From contig JABFVJ010000056.1 of the NCBI GenBank assembly GCA_013362835.1, forward strand, positions 1-8,810: a stretch of 8,810 nucleotides of DNA, read 5' to 3'. The notes below the pieces were generated by a model. That model was not told where the DNA came from. It ran no database searches and worked only from the letters and a program-made list of their open reading frames with translations. Of the stretch, positions 6,561 through 8,810 are shown piece by piece. Made by a program: the position numbers and the translations under genes. Source of the DNA: Nonomuraea sp. (GTDB lineage: Bacteria; Actinomycetota; Actinomycetes; Streptosporangiales; Streptosporangiaceae). The stretch's first letter is position 1; every line of letters starts with the position of its first letter.

Positions 6561-7765
6561 CCGTTCGGCTCTTGACCAACATCGGCCGCCTCTGGACGGG
6601 TAACGAGGTCCTCAGCAACGCGGCCATCCTCGTTCACAACGACCGCATCGCGTGGGTCGGGCGGGCGCCCGACCTGCCGCAGAGCGTGCCCGGGGTCGTC
6701 GACGACATCGTCGACGTCGACCACGTGGAAAACCTGGGCGGCGCGCTCGTCACGCCCGGTCTCATCGACGCCCACACCCACCCGGTCTACGCCGGCAACC
6801 GCTACGCCGAGCTGGCCATCCGCACCGGCGGCTCCAGCGCCGCCTCGATCACCGCGGCGGGCGGCGGCGTCGGCTCGACCGTCACCGTGACGCGCGGCAC
6901 CGACCCGTGGACCCTCTGCAACGGCGTGCGCGAGCGGCTGCGCGGCTGGCTGCTCAGCGGCACCACCACCGTCGAGGCCAAGACCGGCTACCACCTCACC
7001 CGCGACGGCGAGCTCGCCGACGTGCGGCTCCTGCGCGAGCTGGAGAAGGAGCCGATGATGCCGCGGGTGCACGTCACCTTCCTCGCGGCCCACGTGGTGC
7101 CCCCCGAATACTTCGGCCGCCAGCGCGAATACGTCGAGGCCGTGGGCGCCTGGTGCGCCGACGCGGCCGCGGCGGGCGCCGACAGCGTCGACGTCTACTG
7201 CGACGAGGGCCACTTCACCACCGAGGAATCCCGCTGGGTCCTCGCCTCGGGCCGCAACGTGGGCCTGCTCCCGCGCATCCACGCCGGCCAGTACAGCCGC
7301 CGCGGCGCCGTTCAGCTGGCCGCCGAGCTCGGCTGCGCCTCCGCCGACGGCCTCCACCACATGTCCGACGAGGACATCGCGATCATGTCCCGCTACGGCG
7401 TGCCCGCGGTGGTCTGCCCCGCCACGGCGCTCCAGCGCGGCCACCTGCCGCCGGTCCGCCAGATGATCAAGCACGGCGTGCAGATCGCTCTCGGCAGCGA
7501 CCACAACCCGGGCCACTGCGGCATCACCTCGATGTCGCTGGTCATCGCCATGGCGGTGTCGGCGTTCGGGATGAGCGTCAACGACGCGCTGCGCGCGGCC
7601 ACGCTGGGCGGCGCGACCGTCCTCGGGGCGCCCGACCGCGGGGTGCTGGCTCCCGGGCGGCTCGCCGACATCGTCCAGTGGGACGCCGACCACGAGGGCG
7701 CGTTCGCCTGGTCCTTCGGGCTCAAGCCACGGCGCGTCTGGCGGGGCGGCACCCCCGTCCAGTAG
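6557..7765 (+). CDS. hutI: Imidazolonepropionase-like amidohydrolase
   Basis: A 402-residue metal-dependent amidohydrolase most like HutI, which hydrolyses 4-imidazolone-5-propanoate to N-formimino-glutamate in histidine degradation. Features: the metal motif LVTPGLIDAHTHPVYAGNR (64-82, His73 and His75), TTVEAKTGYHLTRDGELADV (137-156), TFLAAHVVPPEY (174-185, His179), VDVYCDEGHFTTEESRWVL (211-229), RIHAGQYSRRG (240-250, His242 as third metal His), SADGLHHMSDEDI (262-274) and LGSDHNPGHC (312-321, Asp315). Two differences stand out against the Bacillus enzyme as I recall it: the catalytic Glu after the third metal His is Gln245, and the His in the usual SADH is Gly265. The active-site loop after SGY is also altered (TGYHL). 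Metal binding looks intact, but the substrate may differ. No hutH, hutU or hutG is visible in the window. Its start overlaps the upstream mini-ORF. Confidence 0.72.
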   Translation: MTVRLLTNIGRLWTGNEVLSNAAILVHNDRIAWVGRAPDLPQSVPGVVDDIVDVDHVENLGGALVTPGLIDAHTHPVYAGNRYAELAIRTGGSSAASITAAGGGVGSTVTVTRGTDPWTLCNGVRERLRGWLLSGTTTVEAKTGYHLTRDGELADVRLLRELEKEPMMPRVHVTFLAAHVVPPEYFGRQREYVEAVGAWCADAAAAGADSVDVYCDEGHFTTEESRWVLASGRNVGLLPRIHAGQYSRRGAVQLAAELGCASADGLHHMSDEDIAIMSRYGVPAVVCPATALQRGHLPPVRQMIKHGVQIALGSDHNPGHCGITSMSLVIAMAVSAFGMSVNDALRAATLGGATVLGAPDRGVLAPGRLADIVQWDADHEGAFAWSFGLKPRRVWRGGTPVQ

Positions 7766-7779
7766 TCCCGGCGCCGGGA
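7766..7779 (+). terminator. 14-bp perfect palindrome after the HutI-like gene
   Basis: TCCCGGCGCCGGGA begins on the base after the TAG stop. It can form a five-pair stem with a four-base loop, so it may be a weak terminator. It also lies at about the -35 position for the degV promoter, so it could instead be a regulator site there. Confidence 0.4.
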
Positions 7780-7787
7780 TGGGTGGC

Positions 7788-7793
7788 TAATCT
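7788..7793 (+). promoter_or_regulatory. -10 element for a leaderless degV transcript
   Basis: TAATCT fits TANNNT and ends six bases before the ATG at 7800, so transcription would start on or one base before the A. No usable Shine-Dalgarno is present (GGGA is only two bases from the ATG). This is the known architecture of leaderless genes in actinobacteria; the -35 region is weak. Confidence 0.5.
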
Positions 7794-7799
7794 CGGGAT

Positions 7800-8606
7800 A
7801 TGCCGCCCTCCGTCGCCGTCGTCACCGATTCCACCGCCTACCTGCCCGCCGTTCCCGGGGTGACGGTGGTGCCCGTACAAGTGGCCGCCGGCGGGGTCCC
7901 GTGCGACGAGGACGCCTTCACCGGCGACCTCGCCGCCGCCACCACCTCGCGGCCGTCCCCCTCCCGCTTCGCCGAGCGCTACGCGGAGCTGGCCGCCGAG
8001 GGCGCGTCCGGCGTGGTCTCGATCCACCTGTCCGGCGAACTGTCCGGCACCGTCGAGTCCGCCATGACGGCCGCCGCCGAGGCGCCCGTACCGGTGGAGG
8101 TGATCGACAGCCGCTCGATCGCGATGGGCCTCGGCTACCCCGTCCTGGCGGCGGCCCGTACGGCCGCGAACGGCGGCGACCTCGCCGCCGTGGCCGCCGC
8201 CGCCCGCCGCACCGCCACCCGCACCTTCTTCTACGTCGACACCCTCGACTACCTGCGCCGCAGCGGCCGCATCGGCACGGCCGCCTCCCTGTTCGGCTCA
8301 GCCCTCATGATCAAGCCGCTGCTGCACCTCGTCGACGGGCACATTTCCCTGCTGGAGAAGGTCCGGACGTCGGGGCGGGCGATCGCGCGGTTGGAGGACC
8401 TCGTGGTACGGGCGGCGGGGGAGGGGGCGGTGGAGGTGGCGGTGCAGCACATGGGGGCGCGGGGGCGGGCCGAACTGCTGGCCGAGCGGTTGGGGAAGCG
8501 GGTGCCTGGGGTGGTGGAGTTGCGGGTGGTGGAGGTGGGCGCGGTGATCGGCGCTCACGTGGGTCCCGGGATGCTCGGGGTTACTGTGGCTTCGTACACG
8601 GTTTGA
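7800..8606 (+). CDS. degV: DegV-family fatty-acid-binding protein
   Basis: A 268-residue DegV-family protein of near-normal length. DegV/FakB-type proteins bind a fatty acid between two domains; FakB members present it to a fatty-acid kinase, but many actinobacterial members have no assigned partner. Seen here: VTDSTAYLP (8-16), TTSRPSPSRF (48-57), the lipid-headgroup motif SIHLSGELSGTVESA (74-88), VIDSRSIAMGLGYPV (101-115), FFYVDTLDYLRRSGRIG (143-159), IKPLLHLVDGHI (171-182) and VIGAHVGPGMLGV (249-261). The start is the ATG six bases after a -10-like TAATCT, implying a leaderless mRNA. It lies 34 nt after the HutI-like gene and may also be reached by read-through. From about residue 185 the third codon positions switch from mostly C to mostly G, although the protein stays clearly DegV to its end. 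I see no FakA-type DAK kinase in the window. Confidence 0.94.
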   Translation: MPPSVAVVTDSTAYLPAVPGVTVVPVQVAAGGVPCDEDAFTGDLAAATTSRPSPSRFAERYAELAAEGASGVVSIHLSGELSGTVESAMTAAAEAPVPVEVIDSRSIAMGLGYPVLAAARTAANGGDLAAVAAAARRTATRTFFYVDTLDYLRRSGRIGTAASLFGSALMIKPLLHLVDGHISLLEKVRTSGRAIARLEDLVVRAAGEGAVEVAVQHMGARGRAELLAERLGKRVPGVVELRVVEVGAVIGAHVGPGMLGVTVASYTV

Positions 8607-8707
8607 CCTGTTCCGGGTGCGTATCCCTGAGGCTTCGTCGAAAGAGAAGTCGTTCCCCTGCATGCATTTCTTCGGGCGCGAACGGTTGCGCTTGGGGGCG
8701 AAGCCGG

Positions 8708-8727
8708 CGCCTTCTGAGACAGAGGCG
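8708..8727 (+). terminator. Possible hairpin downstream of degV
   Basis: CGCCT (8708-8712) pairs with AGGCG (8723-8727), and after one bulged T the stem continues CT/AG around the loop GAGAC. There is no T-tract, and it lies about 100 bases after the degV stop, so assignment as the degV terminator is weak. Confidence 0.25.
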
Positions 8728-8762
8728 TCCTGGAGCGCACGAGCACACCTTCGCGAGCCGAC

Positions 8763-8810
8763 ATGCGCCGGCACCTTCGCCGGTCTGCTGGGGCAGCGGT
8801 CGGTTTCCGT
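8763..8810 (+). CDS. Possible first codons of a downstream gene, cut by window edge
   Basis: An ATG at 8763 opens a frame that stays open for 16 codons to the window end (MRRHLRRSAGAAVGFR). The arginine-rich start could be the cytoplasmic N-terminus of a membrane-anchored protein. In many actinobacteria degV is followed by comEA, a DNA-binding competence-type protein, but too little is visible to say so. No clear Shine-Dalgarno precedes it, and an in-frame TGA at 8715-8717 limits any longer form. Confidence 0.2.
   Translation, partial: MRRHLRRSAGAAVGFR

Noticed and set aside
8607..8700. Possible tRNA or small structured RNA after degV
   Set aside because: No T-arm GGTTCRA box, CCA-type end or cloverleaf arms are seen. 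The local repeats (for example GCATGCAT) are too short to support an RNA gene.
8298..8774. Minus-strand frames (158 and 69 codons) over the end of degV and the right-hand spacer
   Set aside because: They are mainly antisense to degV, rich in Arg, Pro and His, and have no motif or ribosome binding site I trust.

Overview
The window is very GC-rich DNA with C/G at most third codon positions. The protein repertoire (type A malate synthase, HflX, DegV, a GSGD-repeat lipoprotein, promoter and ribosome-binding patterns) points to a filamentous actinomycete. Streptosporangiales such as Nonomuraea or a relative is my best guess; this is inferred from style and family resemblance, not from a database match. 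The content is mostly ordinary chromosomal metabolism and housekeeping. I found no CRISPR array, transposase, phage gene, tRNA or rRNA.

Layout. Positions 1-3786 (minus strand) hold a compact operon transcribed as aceB, glcD, glcE. AceB condenses glyoxylate with acetyl-CoA to malate; GlcD and GlcE are the two FAD-domain subunits of glycolate oxidase, which makes glyoxylate from glycolate. GlcE runs off the left edge; the iron-sulfur subunit GlcF, if present, would lie beyond it. The genes are separated by 20 nt (aceB/glcD) and overlap by one base (glcD/glcE). Just upstream of aceB sit a candidate promoter and two similar 15-bp sites exactly 21 bp apart, a likely repressor operator pair.

Positions 3787-3940 form a divergent intergenic region. 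On its other side (plus strand) lie a DUF4097-like lipoprotein with a repeated GSGD motif (3941-4633) and, 24 nt later, the ribosome-associated GTPase HflX (4658-6130). A strong hairpin follows hflX.

Positions 6131-6473 are non-coding, with a candidate extended -10 promoter, an inverted repeat at its expected start site and a 10-bp direct repeat. They lead into a 28-codon ORF with a strong Shine-Dalgarno, overlapping by ATGA the start of a divergent imidazolonepropionase-like amidohydrolase (6557-7765). After a perfect 14-bp palindrome comes a DegV-family fatty-acid-binding protein (7800-8606), probably leaderless. The last 204 bases hold a weak hairpin and perhaps the first codons of another gene.

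Working together: aceB-glcD-glcE is a coherent C2 (glycolate/glyoxylate) assimilation module. The remaining genes are not obviously linked to it or to each other. The best candidates for something new are regulatory: the paired sites before aceB, the coupled mini-ORF before the HutI-like gene, and the 343-nt leader region upstream of it.
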